Source: Anaerolineales bacterium
GTDB taxonomy: Bacteria > Chloroflexota > Anaerolineae > 4572-78 > J111
Length of the DNA: 64,000 nt
Assembly: GCA_015075185.1 (NCBI GenBank)
Contig: JABTUW010000003.1
Coordinates: forward strand, 1,116,001-1,180,000
Direction: 5' to 3'
The position numbers were made by a program, and so were the translations under genes. Position 1 is the first letter of the stretch, and the number at the start of each line of letters is the position of its first letter. The notes beneath the pieces were generated by a model. It did no database searches and had not been told where the DNA came from. It saw only the letters and a program-made list of their open reading frames with translations. Below are positions 51,633 to 60,151 of this stretch, piece after piece.

Positions 51633-52307
51633 CTAACGCCCATACGCCCCCGGCCGCAGCAGCCGGGCCAGGCGGCGCTCAAACCGGCCGCGCCGGTCGA
51701 GGGTGTGGGCCTGGTTTAACAGCCACTCGATCATGGTTTCCCGCAGGGTATCCCACCGGCTCGGCTGCGAGTCTTTGACCAGGGCCTGGATGTCCAACCA
51801 CAGGGCGGTGGCTTCCAGCGGAAATTGGATTTCATCTAAAATGGCCGGATGGACGGGGATGACCGAGGCGTCGGGCAAAACTTCGTTGAGGTAGCGCTGG
51901 GCGCGGGCGGCGTGGTAGAGGTGGGTCAGGGCAAAAATGTGGGCCAGGCCGTAAGTCCGGCGCAGCACCCGCGCCATCCGCACCTCCAGCAGGGTGCAGT
52001 TGGTCAACTGGCGGGTGATGACATAGTCGCCGGGGATGTGGAAGCGTTCCACCAGCATCATTTTCACCACCTGGGCGTCGGGGGTCAGTCTGGGGCCATG
52101 GATATCGGAAGCGACAAAAATGAGGTACGGCTTGGGATGGGGGGCGCTGTACCACAGCGCGGCAGCCAGGGCGACCCGGCCCCACAACTGCTTATTTTCC
52201 AGCTTGGTGCCCTGGCGCTTGCCCATAATTAGGAGGGCGGAAGGAGTCTCCGGCCACTGCGGTTCCGCCGCGTCCGTTGAAGATGGATTACGAGATGAAA
52301 TGTTCAT
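51633..52307 (-). CDS. YdcF/DUF218-family protein
   Basis: A 224-residue DUF218 (YdcF/SanA/ElyC) domain protein. The start at ATG 52307 is chosen because the upstream in-frame part lies in a word-type palindrome. The domain runs from ALLIMGKRQG through YLIFVASDIHG, an acidic/Thr pocket (RQLTNCTLLEVRMARVLRR) and HIFALTHLYHAARAQRYL. The family is thought to bind S-adenosylmethionine or similar and is linked to cell-envelope work, but reactions are not established. No membrane helix is present. It is downstream of the tryptophan dioxygenase gene. Confidence 0.75.
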   Translation of the reverse strand: MNISSRNPSSTDAAEPQWPETPSALLIMGKRQGTKLENKQLWGRVALAAALWYSAPHPKPYLIFVASDIHGPRLTPDAQVVKMMLVERFHIPGDYVITRQLTNCTLLEVRMARVLRRTYGLAHIFALTHLYHAARAQRYLNEVLPDASVIPVHPAILDEIQFPLEATALWLDIQALVKDSQPSRWDTLRETMIEWLLNQAHTLDRRGRFERRLARLLRPGAYGR

Positions 52308-52320
52308 GCGAAAAAAATTC

Positions 52321-52395
52321 TTGGAGGACTGGAAGGTTGGCAGGATGGAAACCAAACTTCCAACCCTCCAGCCTTCCAATCTTCCCCTTCCTCCT
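52321..52395. repeat. Palindrome of GGAAGGTTGG-type words
   Basis: The left arm TTGGAGGACTGGAAGGTTGG is mirrored by CCAACCCTCCAGCCTTCCAA and further CTTCC words. It fills the gap between the dioxygenase stop (52394) and the YdcF gene start, like the other word-type palindromes. Confidence 0.65.
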
Positions 52396-53176
52396 ACAAC
52401 TCCGTCCGAATAGCCCACAAATCAGGAAAGGCCGGCTTAAGCAGGGTTGTTTGCAGGTAGCCCACCCCCGCCGAGCCGCCCGTGCCCTGCTTGGTCCCAA
52501 TGGTCCGCTCGACCATTTTGATATGGCGGTAGCGCCACTCCTGCACCCCCTCGTCAAAATCAACCAGTCGTTCGCAGACCGGGGCGCGGATGGGGTCGTT
52601 GCGGTAGATGTCAATGAGGATTTTTTGGACCTCCGGTGAAGGCTGCGCGGGTTGGGTTACGTCTCGTGCCAGCAGCTCTGCCGGCACGGGGTAGCCGTTG
52701 GTCGCCAGGTAATGCAAAAAGGCGTCCCACAGGGTTGGCTCCCGGTAGCGCAGTTCCAACTGGTGGCGCGCGGCAGTATCTTCAGGATAGTGAACCATGA
52801 CGGGGCGGCGCTTGTGGCCCAGCACAAACTCCAGCTCGCGGAATTGGTGGGATTGAAACCCGCTGGCCGACTCCAGCCGGTGACGGAACGATAAAAATTC
52901 CAGCGGCGTCATCGTCTCCAGGATGTCAATCTGGGCGACCATCGTTTTAAGGATGGTCAAAATCCGGCGCAGGGTGTGCTGCACCCGCGGCGTGTCGTTG
53001 CCGATCAACAACTGCCGAACGTAGTCCAGTTCGTGCAGCACCTGTTTGAACCACAGCTCGTAGACCTGGTGAATGACGATGAACAGCATCTCGTCGTGTT
53101 CCGGGCCTTCCGAGAGCGGCTGCTGGGCCGACAAAATTTGGTCCAGTTTTAAGTAATTGGCGTAAGTCACCGCCAT
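52394..53176 (-). CDS. kynA: Tryptophan 2,3-dioxygenase
   Basis: Haem enzyme of 260 residues that opens the indole ring of tryptophan to N-formylkynurenine. The N-terminal YANYLKLDQILSAQQPLS is typical, HDEMLFIVIHQVYELWFKQ carries the substrate-binding Phe/Tyr/His region, and the haem ligand His is in WRYRHIKMVERTIG (about residue 215), followed by GTGGSAGVGYLQTTL. Length is slightly shorter than usual but complete. No kynurenine formamidase or kynureninase is found nearby, so the rest of the pathway must be elsewhere. Confidence 0.93.
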   Translation of the reverse strand: MAVTYANYLKLDQILSAQQPLSEGPEHDEMLFIVIHQVYELWFKQVLHELDYVRQLLIGNDTPRVQHTLRRILTILKTMVAQIDILETMTPLEFLSFRHRLESASGFQSHQFRELEFVLGHKRRPVMVHYPEDTAARHQLELRYREPTLWDAFLHYLATNGYPVPAELLARDVTQPAQPSPEVQKILIDIYRNDPIRAPVCERLVDFDEGVQEWRYRHIKMVERTIGTKQGTGGSAGVGYLQTTLLKPAFPDLWAIRTEL

Positions 53177-53196
53177 GGCTGGTCTCCTTTAGCTAA

Positions 53197-53324
53197 TAAC
53201 CTGAGTTCGATGTTTCTGCCAAAATAGACAGGATTTACAGGATTAACAAGATTTTTGACTATTTTTATCCTGTAAATCTTGCCGTAGGTCCTGTCGAGAA
53301 ACAAAAAACTCCGAACTGAGGTTA
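53197..53324 (-). mobile_element. MITE-like element, copy B
   Basis: A 128-bp near-identical copy of 27012-27140 in the opposite orientation, with ends TAACCTGAGTTCG and CGAACTGAGGTTA. It lies between the tryptophan dioxygenase gene and the hydrolase-ligase fusion gene and carries no gene of its own. Confidence 0.82.
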
Positions 53325-53335
53325 ATAAGAATAAT

Positions 53336-55858
53336 CTACAAATTCCCCCCACTTCCGTCAACTCCCTGTTCCTCTTCCAGCAGCGCCCGGCGCGAGACCT
53401 TGCCGACAAAGGATTTAGGCAGCGTCTCCCGGAACTCAATCTCCGCCGGCACCGCATAATCGTCGAGGTGGCGGCGGCACAGGGCGAGCAGTTCTTCGGC
53501 CGAGAGACTTGCACCGGGGCGGGGTACGACAAACGCCTTAACCCGCTGCGGCCCGTTTTCATCCACCGGCACGCCGACCACCGCGGCCTCCAGCACTTTG
53601 TTGTGCTCGTACAGCACCTCTTCGACATCGCGGGGATAGACATTGTGACTGCCGACAATGATCGTATCTTTTTTGCGGCCAATTAATTGAAAATAACCGT
53701 CGCTCTCCATAACCGCCACATCACCGGTGTAGAGCCAGCCGTCCTTGAGCACGGCCTGGGTGGCTGCTTCGTCGGCCCAGTACCCGGCCATGATCTGCGG
53801 CCCCTTCACCACCAACTCGCCCACCTGGCCGGGTGACAAATCGGCCCCGCTGGTCAGATCAACGATCTTGGCTTCGGTATTGGGGATCGGCACGCCAATG
53901 GAGCCGACTTTGCGCACCCCGTAGAGCGGGTTGGCGTGGGTCACCGGCGAAGCCTCGGTCAGGCCATAGCCTTCGACCAGCCGGCCGCGCGTCAGTTTTT
54001 CAAAGGCTTCCTGGACTTCCACCGGCAGCGGGGCAGCCCCACTGACACAGGCCTTAATCGAATCCAGGCCGTAGGCGCGGACATTGGGGGCCTGGTTAAT
54101 GGCCATATACATCGAGGGGACTGCCGGAAAGAGCGTGGGCCGGTACTGCTTGATCTGGGCGAGCACGTCCGCCAGGTCAAACGCGGGCAGGAGCATCAGG
54201 GTGGCCGCCAGGGCAATCGGAATGTTCAGGGCATTGGTCAGGCCGTAACTATGGCTCAGGGGAACCACCGACAGGCAGACCTCCTCGCCATAGCGCAGCT
54301 CATGAATCCAGTGGCGGGTTTGCAGGGCATTAGCAACCAGGTTGGCGTGGGTCAGGCAGACGGCCTTGGCCTCGTCAGTGGCGCCGCGGGTATAGAGAAT
54401 GGCGGCTAAATCCTCGCTGTCCACTTTGATCGAAGGGGGTGTTAGGATGGCGTCCTGCATGAATTCGGCCATGGGCAAACCAGCCGTACCTTCTGCCTGG
54501 CTGCTAATGAGGGTAGTCGAAGTCCAGCGGGCCAGCAGTTTTCGATAGGGTTCGGCCGGGAGCATGGCCCGCATGTCGGCCAGGATGATGTGGCGCAGGT
54601 CGGTTTGCTCCTGGACCACCTTGATCAGGCCGTTAAACTCGCCCAGCGTGACCAGCACCCTAGCCCCGGTCTGCTTGATTTGCCGGACAATCTGGGCCGC
54701 ATCGGCTTCGGGATGCGAAAGGACCACCACCCCGCCCGCTTTAAGTGTGCCGTAATAGGCCACAATCATCTGGGGCATGTTGGGCAAGACGACCATCACC
54801 CGCTCTCCCGGCCCAACGCCCAGCCCCAGCAAAGCGTGGGCAAACTGGTTGACCTGCCGGTTGAGCTGCTGGTAGGTTAATCGTGCGCCGTAAAAAATCG
54901 TCGCCGTCCGTTTGGGCGCCCAATCCGCCGCGCCTTCCAAGAATTTGGTCAAGGGCTGGCGGGGGATAGGGACAGTGAGAGGCGTCTCCGGGCCATAGCT
55001 GGACAGCCAGGGGCGCTGTTGAAAGAGCGTATTTACCCCCGGCTGGCCGCGCCAGGAACTGCGCCGCTCGCCGGCAATGAAGCGTTCGACAGCCCGGTTG
55101 ACCGCCTGGTGGCGCTCCAACTGGACCTTGTGCTTGGCCGACCCGACATCGTAAACCTCCGCGCCGGGGACCATTTTGCTCAAATCATCAAACACGTAGC
55201 GGGGAAAGTAGCTGTCTCGCTCGCCGGTGATGATCAGGGTCGGGGTGGTGATGTTGCGCAGCAGCGGCCAGCCCTGCCACTGGCGCATATTGTTCAGCAT
55301 CATCCGCTTCATCACGTGGATTTCGGCATTCCAGCGGGGGCGGTAATTCCACCAGGGCCGGAAAAAAGCGTTCGGCAGGCGAAATGCCCAGGTGGCCCGG
55401 CGCGGCAGGGGATATTCCCCGGCAGTGGCAATCAGCACCAATTTTTCCAGCCGTTCCGGGTGGGCGTTGGCGTACTCCACACAAATTGAGCCGCCGAAGG
55501 AGTGCCCGACCAGCACAAATTTCTCCGGCAGGTTGAGCGTGTCGGCGATGGTCTGCAAATCGTCCACCAATTCGGGCATGGTGTATTGGGTCAAGGGGGC
55601 GTCGCTCTGGCCGTGGCCGCGCAGATCGGGGGCAACCACGCGGTAGGCCCGGGCAAAGTAGTTGATCTGAAATTCCCAGGTTTCGGCGCAGCCGGCATAC
55701 CCGTGGACAAACAGGATCGTCTTTTCTACCCCTTCGGGCCAGATATCAATGACGCTCAACTCGGCCCCGGTCAGACCGCGAATCGGCACATCTACCCGGT
55801 AGAGGTTGAAATCCAGGAGAAGATCACGCCGTTTCAGCCCCCGCAATTTTCGTTTCAT
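53336..55858 (-). CDS. Alpha/beta hydrolase fused to an acyl-CoA ligase-like (AMP-binding) domain
   Basis: An 840-residue fusion. Residues about 25-275 are an alpha/beta hydrolase: oxyanion VHGYAGCAETW, nucleophile elbow LVGHSFGGS, catalytic acid in TGERDSYFP and His in SAKHKVQL. Residues about 305-830 are an AMP-forming ligase: GYGLTEASP (A5), WLYTGDVAVM (A7), IGRKKDTIIVGSHNVYPRDV (A8) and Lys in LPKSFVGKVSRRAL (A10). The P-loop is unusual, YTRGATDEAKAV instead of the common TSGTTGxPKG. It could release and re-activate an acyl group, or link a polyketide/fatty-acid precursor to CoA; the substrate is unknown. Confidence 0.87.
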   Translation of the reverse strand: MKRKLRGLKRRDLLLDFNLYRVDVPIRGLTGAELSVIDIWPEGVEKTILFVHGYAGCAETWEFQINYFARAYRVVAPDLRGHGQSDAPLTQYTMPELVDDLQTIADTLNLPEKFVLVGHSFGGSICVEYANAHPERLEKLVLIATAGEYPLPRRATWAFRLPNAFFRPWWNYRPRWNAEIHVMKRMMLNNMRQWQGWPLLRNITTPTLIITGERDSYFPRYVFDDLSKMVPGAEVYDVGSAKHKVQLERHQAVNRAVERFIAGERRSSWRGQPGVNTLFQQRPWLSSYGPETPLTVPIPRQPLTKFLEGAADWAPKRTATIFYGARLTYQQLNRQVNQFAHALLGLGVGPGERVMVVLPNMPQMIVAYYGTLKAGGVVVLSHPEADAAQIVRQIKQTGARVLVTLGEFNGLIKVVQEQTDLRHIILADMRAMLPAEPYRKLLARWTSTTLISSQAEGTAGLPMAEFMQDAILTPPSIKVDSEDLAAILYTRGATDEAKAVCLTHANLVANALQTRHWIHELRYGEEVCLSVVPLSHSYGLTNALNIPIALAATLMLLPAFDLADVLAQIKQYRPTLFPAVPSMYMAINQAPNVRAYGLDSIKACVSGAAPLPVEVQEAFEKLTRGRLVEGYGLTEASPVTHANPLYGVRKVGSIGVPIPNTEAKIVDLTSGADLSPGQVGELVVKGPQIMAGYWADEAATQAVLKDGWLYTGDVAVMESDGYFQLIGRKKDTIIVGSHNVYPRDVEEVLYEHNKVLEAAVVGVPVDENGPQRVKAFVVPRPGASLSAEELLALCRRHLDDYAVPAEIEFRETLPKSFVGKVSRRALLEEEQGVDGSGGNL

Positions 55859-56098
55859 AGACTCTCCTCACTCCGAATAGTATCACGTGCAGGTATGGCA
55901 GACAAAATTCCTTCGTCTCATACGAAATCCGGGCTACAATCACCCGCCAGTCTGGGTGTAAATAATGCTAGCAAAAAACAGAAATTTGTCTAGTAGACCA
56001 TCTCAGCGGGCACAAAAGCGGGGGTACGGGAGTCGGTGGGGATATCAAAGAAAGCAGGGGTAGGGGAATTTTCAATTAACCAGCGTGTTACAAAAAAA

Positions 56099-56494
56099 TC
56101 AGCTTGGCTGATCTTTGGGAAAATACTCTTGAAAGCGTTTGGCGATGGTTTCATTTAAACCGGCGGCAAATTGATGGAAGCGCTCGATGTAATCTACGGC
56201 CAGGGGAGTGAGCTGTGAGCCGCCGCCACCGCTGCCACCGGTTTGGGTATCAACCAATTTGACGCCCAACCGTTCCTCGCACTCGTGAATTTTATCCCAG
56301 GCTCGCCGGTAGGACACCCCCATTTTAGAAGCGGCGGCTGAAATAGAGCCGGTTTCGCCAACGGCCTCAAGCAGCCTGACCCGCCAGGAACTCAGAGCGA
56401 CTTTACCATCTTTTTCGATCCAAAAGTTTGCTTTGGCCTGCATCATGGGCTGAGTCAATCGGGGAAGATTTACCGGACTATCAAAATGCCACAC
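56099..56494 (-). CDS. ModE-N-terminal-type winged-helix regulator
   Basis: A 131-residue DNA-binding protein like the N-terminal domain of ModE: KVALSSWRVRLLEAVGETGS, SAAASKMGVSYRRAWDKIHECEE (helix-turn-helix) and QTGGSGGGGSQLTPLAVDYI (wing). No molybdate-binding TOBE domain follows, so it may respond to something else or form a one-domain regulator. The start is uncertain: GTG at 56494 or ATGs at 56446/56443 (MMQAKANFWIEKDG). It begins 11 bp after the upstream receiver gene ends, so the two are co-transcribed. Confidence 0.8.
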   Translation of the reverse strand: MWHFDSPVNLPRLTQPMMQAKANFWIEKDGKVALSSWRVRLLEAVGETGSISAAASKMGVSYRRAWDKIHECEERLGVKLVDTQTGGSGGGGSQLTPLAVDYIERFHQFAAGLNETIAKRFQEYFPKDQPS

Positions 56495-56504
56495 CGGGGC
56501 TAGT

Positions 56505-56909
56505 TCACTGGGAACTCTGCGCCGTTTGAGACCGGTTGATTAAATCCTTGATTTTACCCAACAAATCGCGAACCACAAATGGTTTGACCACGTAACCGTC
56601 AAACATCCCGGCATAGTTAGAGGTTTCAGATTCGTCTTCGAGGTAGTGGCGGGCAGTCAGCATAATCACCGGAATGTGAGCCAGTTTCTCACTTTTTTTG
56701 ATAATTTGCAGAACTTGCCAGCCATCCATGCCCAGCATCATGATATCAAGGAGAATCAAGTCAACTGGCTGCTCCCCTTTATTGAGGATCTCCAGGCCTT
56801 CGATCCCACCCAGTGCCGAAATAACCTCGAAACCCTCGCGCTCCAAAATTAACCGTCCCAGGGTGATCATTTCACGGTCGTCGTCAATCATTAGCACTCG
56901 ATAGGCCAC
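56505..56909 (-). CDS. Stand-alone response regulator receiver
   Basis: A 134-residue single receiver domain: MIDDDREM acidic pocket, phospho-acceptor Asp in LILLDIMMLGMDGW (about residue 58), Thr in VIMLTARHY and Lys in YVVKPFVVRDLLGKI. There is no output domain, so it acts by protein contact or phosphotransfer. No kinase is adjacent. It is in an operon with the HTH regulator that follows. Confidence 0.9.
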   Translation of the reverse strand: MAYRVLMIDDDREMITLGRLILEREGFEVISALGGIEGLEILNKGEQPVDLILLDIMMLGMDGWQVLQIIKKSEKLAHIPVIMLTARHYLEDESETSNYAGMFDGYVVKPFVVRDLLGKIKDLINRSQTAQSSQ

Positions 56910-57072
56910 AGGTTACTCCTTTGACTGGGTTTGTAGTTTATTTCGAAAGCGAAGTTGAAGGTTAAAGGCAGCGGTCAAAACTGGCTGATGGGACGTATTC
57001 CCTTCAAAAGCGAAGCGCTCATAATCAGGATTAGTATAACACGATTACATAGGATTGGCAACGTAAAATCAG

Positions 57073-57480
57073 TTAGTGATGTTTCTTTTTTGGTACCACC
57101 GTTTGAAACTTGTAGCGGATGGCCGGCCGGGTTAGCGCCAGCACAATACCAATGGAAATAAGCACCTGCGAGACCATCCGCCAATCCGAAGGCGCTTGGA
57201 GGAAGACAACCGTATAGAACACATAAGGAATAGCAATCAAATGGAGAACCACATTGGCAAATCTGGCCCATTCCTGGATTGCCAGCAAACCCGCGCCCAT
57301 TGCCCCATATATCCCCAGCAGGACCAGCGAGGCCAGGGTAGTCGCGTCGAAATATCCGACCAGGGTCACAAGAATGACACCCAGCAGCGCAATTGCCAGC
57401 TCAAAACACCCAATGAGAATCACGGCAAGGGGAATGTTTTTATCAGGCGGCGGCAAATTCTGGGGAAAATTGTTCTTCAA
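57073..57480 (-). CDS. Small four-helix membrane protein
   Basis: A 135-residue hypothetical membrane protein with four TM helices (about 17-40, 45-66, 73-95 and 102-120). The short Pro/Asn-rich N-terminus (MKNNFPQNLPPPDKN) and C-terminal Lys/His tail (VVPKKKHH) face the cytoplasm. No family is recognised; the size and pattern resemble DUF2127/DUF4064-like proteins. Its function is unknown. Confidence 0.6.
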   Translation of the reverse strand: MKNNFPQNLPPPDKNIPLAVILIGCFELAIALLGVILVTLVGYFDATTLASLVLLGIYGAMGAGLLAIQEWARFANVVLHLIAIPYVFYTVVFLQAPSDWRMVSQVLISIGIVLALTRPAIRYKFQTVVPKKKHH

Positions 57481-57752
57481 ATGAATAATCCTTTATCCCT
57501 CTATCTCAAGAAAGTATAACATAGGCAGACCTGCTGTCAAAGGCATTGCTGGGTCATTACTCTTTCCCAAAAGCCACCCCCAACAATATAACCATTTTTT
57601 ACCCCAGCTTTACGGACTACCACCCTTTACCGTGATATATTAAAAAAAGACGAGCTTAGTCTGAAATAGGGGGTAACTAATCTATCAATTCCTTTTATCA
57701 GGGTAAACAAGATGGTGCGGATGAACTAACCGATAAGCCGGGTATAACAGAC

Positions 57753-58304
57753 GTGAACCAGATCAAACCAGACTTCTTCATCCACACCATTGACCGCAAC
57801 GACATCATCATTGATCTTAACGACGCCTGGCTGCGTTTTGCCTTGGGAAATGATGCGCCCCACCTTACCTATCAGGCGGTTGTTGGCCGCTCCCTGTGGG
57901 CCTTCATCACCGGTGCTGAAACCCATCACATCTATCGCCTTCTGCTAAAACAGATTCGCCAATCTCAGCAGCGGATTGTCTTCACGCACCGCTGTGACAG
58001 TCCCACTCTCATCCGCTACGTCCAGATGGAAATCATTCCCGCCGCCAACGGCATTGTTGAATTTAGAAATCAACTGCTTCTGCAAAAACACCGCGATCCG
58101 GTCCCGCTTTTGGACCCTACTGTTCAACGAACAAGCGAACTGCTCAAGATGTGTAGTTGGTGTAACCGCCTCCTGTGTGATCAAATGTGGCTGCTCCTTG
58201 AAGAGGCCATTAACTACCTGGGCCTGTTCGGCTCTTCTCAACTGCCCCAGATAACGCACGGCATCTGCCCGGCCTGTACCCTCTTGTTCGAAGATCTGCG
58301 TTAA
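57753..58304 (+). CDS. PAS-like sensor with a Cys-rich C-terminal segment
   Basis: A 183-residue protein starting at GTG 57753. Residues about 8-110 look like a PAS fold (IIIDLNDAWLRFALGNDAPH, VGRSLWAFITGAETHHIY). Residues about 130-180 contain CSWCNRLLCDQMW and HGICPAC, two CxxC pairs that may bind a metal or form a redox switch; this C-terminal block is similar to a segment found at the end of many bacterial PAS proteins. No output domain follows. It may be a redox or metal sensor acting on partners; that is inference. It is not close to the receiver genes. Confidence 0.65.
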   Translation: MNQIKPDFFIHTIDRNDIIIDLNDAWLRFALGNDAPHLTYQAVVGRSLWAFITGAETHHIYRLLLKQIRQSQQRIVFTHRCDSPTLIRYVQMEIIPAANGIVEFRNQLLLQKHRDPVPLLDPTVQRTSELLKMCSWCNRLLCDQMWLLLEEAINYLGLFGSSQLPQITHGICPACTLLFEDLR

Positions 58305-58321
58305 ACCAATCTATTCCCTGA

Positions 58322-59119
58322 TTAGCTTCTGATTGCCCGGACTGTCCGCATCAGTTGTCTGACCTTATCCTCTACCACCCGATCATCCGGTTCAGAACCG
58401 CTCTTTAGAGCGGTGCCAATAATCGTGCCGTCGGCATATTGGAATAACTCGGTCACGTTAGCCGGGGTCGTCCCGCTACCGACCAGCACCGGGAAATCCA
58501 CGACGGCCTCTCTGACCTCCTGCAAATCGGTTAACGCCGGCATATCACCGGTGGCTCTGCCGGTAACAATGATAGCCTCGGCCCCACCGGCCACGGCCTG
58601 GCGGGCCGAGGTAGCCAAGGACTTCTCTTCCAACAGTTCACTGTATTTAACCTGGATGTCGGCCAGCACCGCTACGTGTTCAGCTTTGAGTTGGCGGCGA
58701 TAGGCGATAATCTCGGCCGGATCAGGCTCGATGACCCTATCCTTGACCCTGACCCTATCCACAAAAAAATCAAGCCGGACAAAAGCTGCGCCGCAGGCCT
58801 TGGCAATGGCCAGGGAGGCTTGCCAGTCATTAAGCAGGACCTCCAATCCAACCGGAACCCTGGCCTGTTCCATCACTTTGTACATCACCCAGGTAAACGA
58901 GGCCACAATTTCCGGGCCGACCGTAAATTGATGGGGGTGATCATACTCGTTCTCAACGATCACCCCATCCACGCCGCCCCGCTGTAAACTATGCAGGTCT
59001 TTCAGGGCCAGCGCCAGGGTGGCCTCCATACTGGTAAACTCTGGATAACCCAGCAAGGGGGGAAGGTGAACCACGCCGATCACCGGCCGGGTTACCGGAA
59101 AGAAAATCTGTCGAAACAT
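58322..59119 (-). CDS. BtpA/SgcQ-family protein
   Basis: A 265-residue TIM-barrel protein of the BtpA family, which includes a photosystem I biogenesis factor in cyanobacteria and SgcQ in enterobacteria. The start MFRQIFFPVTRPVIGVVHLP at 59119 has GAGGAG as RBS. Signatures are VDGVIVENEYDHPH, FVRLDFFVDRVRV, ADIQVKYSE and FPVLVGSGTTPANVTEL. The biochemical role is unknown in most bacteria; here it sits downstream of a sugar kinase gene (about 36 bp apart), as SgcQ does in sugar loci, so it may be a sugar-metabolism enzyme. Confidence 0.87.
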   Translation of the reverse strand: MFRQIFFPVTRPVIGVVHLPPLLGYPEFTSMEATLALALKDLHSLQRGGVDGVIVENEYDHPHQFTVGPEIVASFTWVMYKVMEQARVPVGLEVLLNDWQASLAIAKACGAAFVRLDFFVDRVRVKDRVIEPDPAEIIAYRRQLKAEHVAVLADIQVKYSELLEEKSLATSARQAVAGGAEAIIVTGRATGDMPALTDLQEVREAVVDFPVLVGSGTTPANVTELFQYADGTIIGTALKSGSEPDDRVVEDKVRQLMRTVRAIRS

Positions 59120-59155
59120 TATTTTTCTCCTCAATAACTTCAGACTCTAAAGGTT

Positions 59156-59998
59156 TTAAAGACCATTAGAGTCTGTACTAGCTCCGTAATGCTGAAGGAC
59201 CTCAGCCGCCTGCCTGGCTCCCTCTTGCAGAGCCAGCGGCACATTGCCATGACTAAAGTAGGCTACGGTGAAGGCAGCCTGAAAAGCATCACCGCACCCG
59301 GTTGTATCTACTGCCGCAGCGACCTGAACGGCTGGTTGGTCAAAGTGCTGCCCGCCCACCAGGGCCGTACTGCCTGCCGCGCCACGAGTAACGACAATAA
59401 TCCCGGCCATCTGGCCGGATACGGGACGTAGCATTTCTACCGTCTGCTGGTCACCGCTGATAAAGGCCAAATCGAGCTGTTGAATCAGCGTGGCCATGCC
59501 CTGGTAATCCTGCCCATAATCGGACAAATCCAGGAAGTCTACCACCCGCTTACCCCGCAATGATAACTCGCGCATAACCCGGTTAAAAATCGGCTCAATC
59601 TGCCAGAAGAGCGGAGCCACGACAATATCAAATTGTTGAATAAATTCCAGGTCAGTATCACTCACATAGAAATCGGCCAGCACGCCAGGGCTGTAACCAT
59701 TGGGCGGGAAGATTCGCTCTCCGGTCGGCGTGACGACGATATTCTGCCTGGCCGTCTCGCCTTCCTCGACGTACAAGTGGGAGGTGTCAATTCCCTCCTG
59801 GAATAGTTTTTGCCGGACAAGCTGCCCGGCGGGATCGCTGCCAACACAACTGACCAGCGCTACTTTTTCTGCGCCGCAGCGTTTACTATGAACGGCAAAG
59901 TTGAGCGAAATACCGCCGACATAGCCTCTATGTAAATCCAGGTAATAATCGAAAGTTGACTCCCCCACACACACTATTTTCACCGCTCCAGCTCCCAT
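59156..59998 (-). CDS. PfkB-family sugar kinase
   Basis: Ribokinase-like ATP-dependent kinase of 280 residues. The substrate side shows VGGISLNFAVHSKRCG and GSDPAGQLV; the C-terminal ATP/anion-hole motif is DTTGCGDAFQAAF with the catalytic Asp (about residue 237). It is closest in style to fructoselysine 6-kinase (FrlD). The ATG at 59998 is used; a GTG at 59983 (VKIVCVGES) is better placed behind GGAG and may be the true start. It is co-transcribed with the BtpA-like gene, suggesting a small sugar or Amadori-product pathway, but no deglycase is present. Confidence 0.82.
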   Translation of the reverse strand: MGAGAVKIVCVGESTFDYYLDLHRGYVGGISLNFAVHSKRCGAEKVALVSCVGSDPAGQLVRQKLFQEGIDTSHLYVEEGETARQNIVVTPTGERIFPPNGYSPGVLADFYVSDTDLEFIQQFDIVVAPLFWQIEPIFNRVMRELSLRGKRVVDFLDLSDYGQDYQGMATLIQQLDLAFISGDQQTVEMLRPVSGQMAGIIVVTRGAAGSTALVGGQHFDQPAVQVAAAVDTTGCGDAFQAAFTVAYFSHGNVPLALQEGARQAAEVLQHYGASTDSNGL

Positions 59999-60151
59999 CC
60001 CTGCTTTTGGACCTTTAAAAGATGGCCCATTATAACACCGTGTGCTAAAAAATTCACAATGTCTCTTATGACTGGCAACATTCGCCAGGTTGAACTACAA
60101 TGCAGGCAGTCTGGCGAAATCTTTTACACGCTTACGTACGAAAGAGGATAT

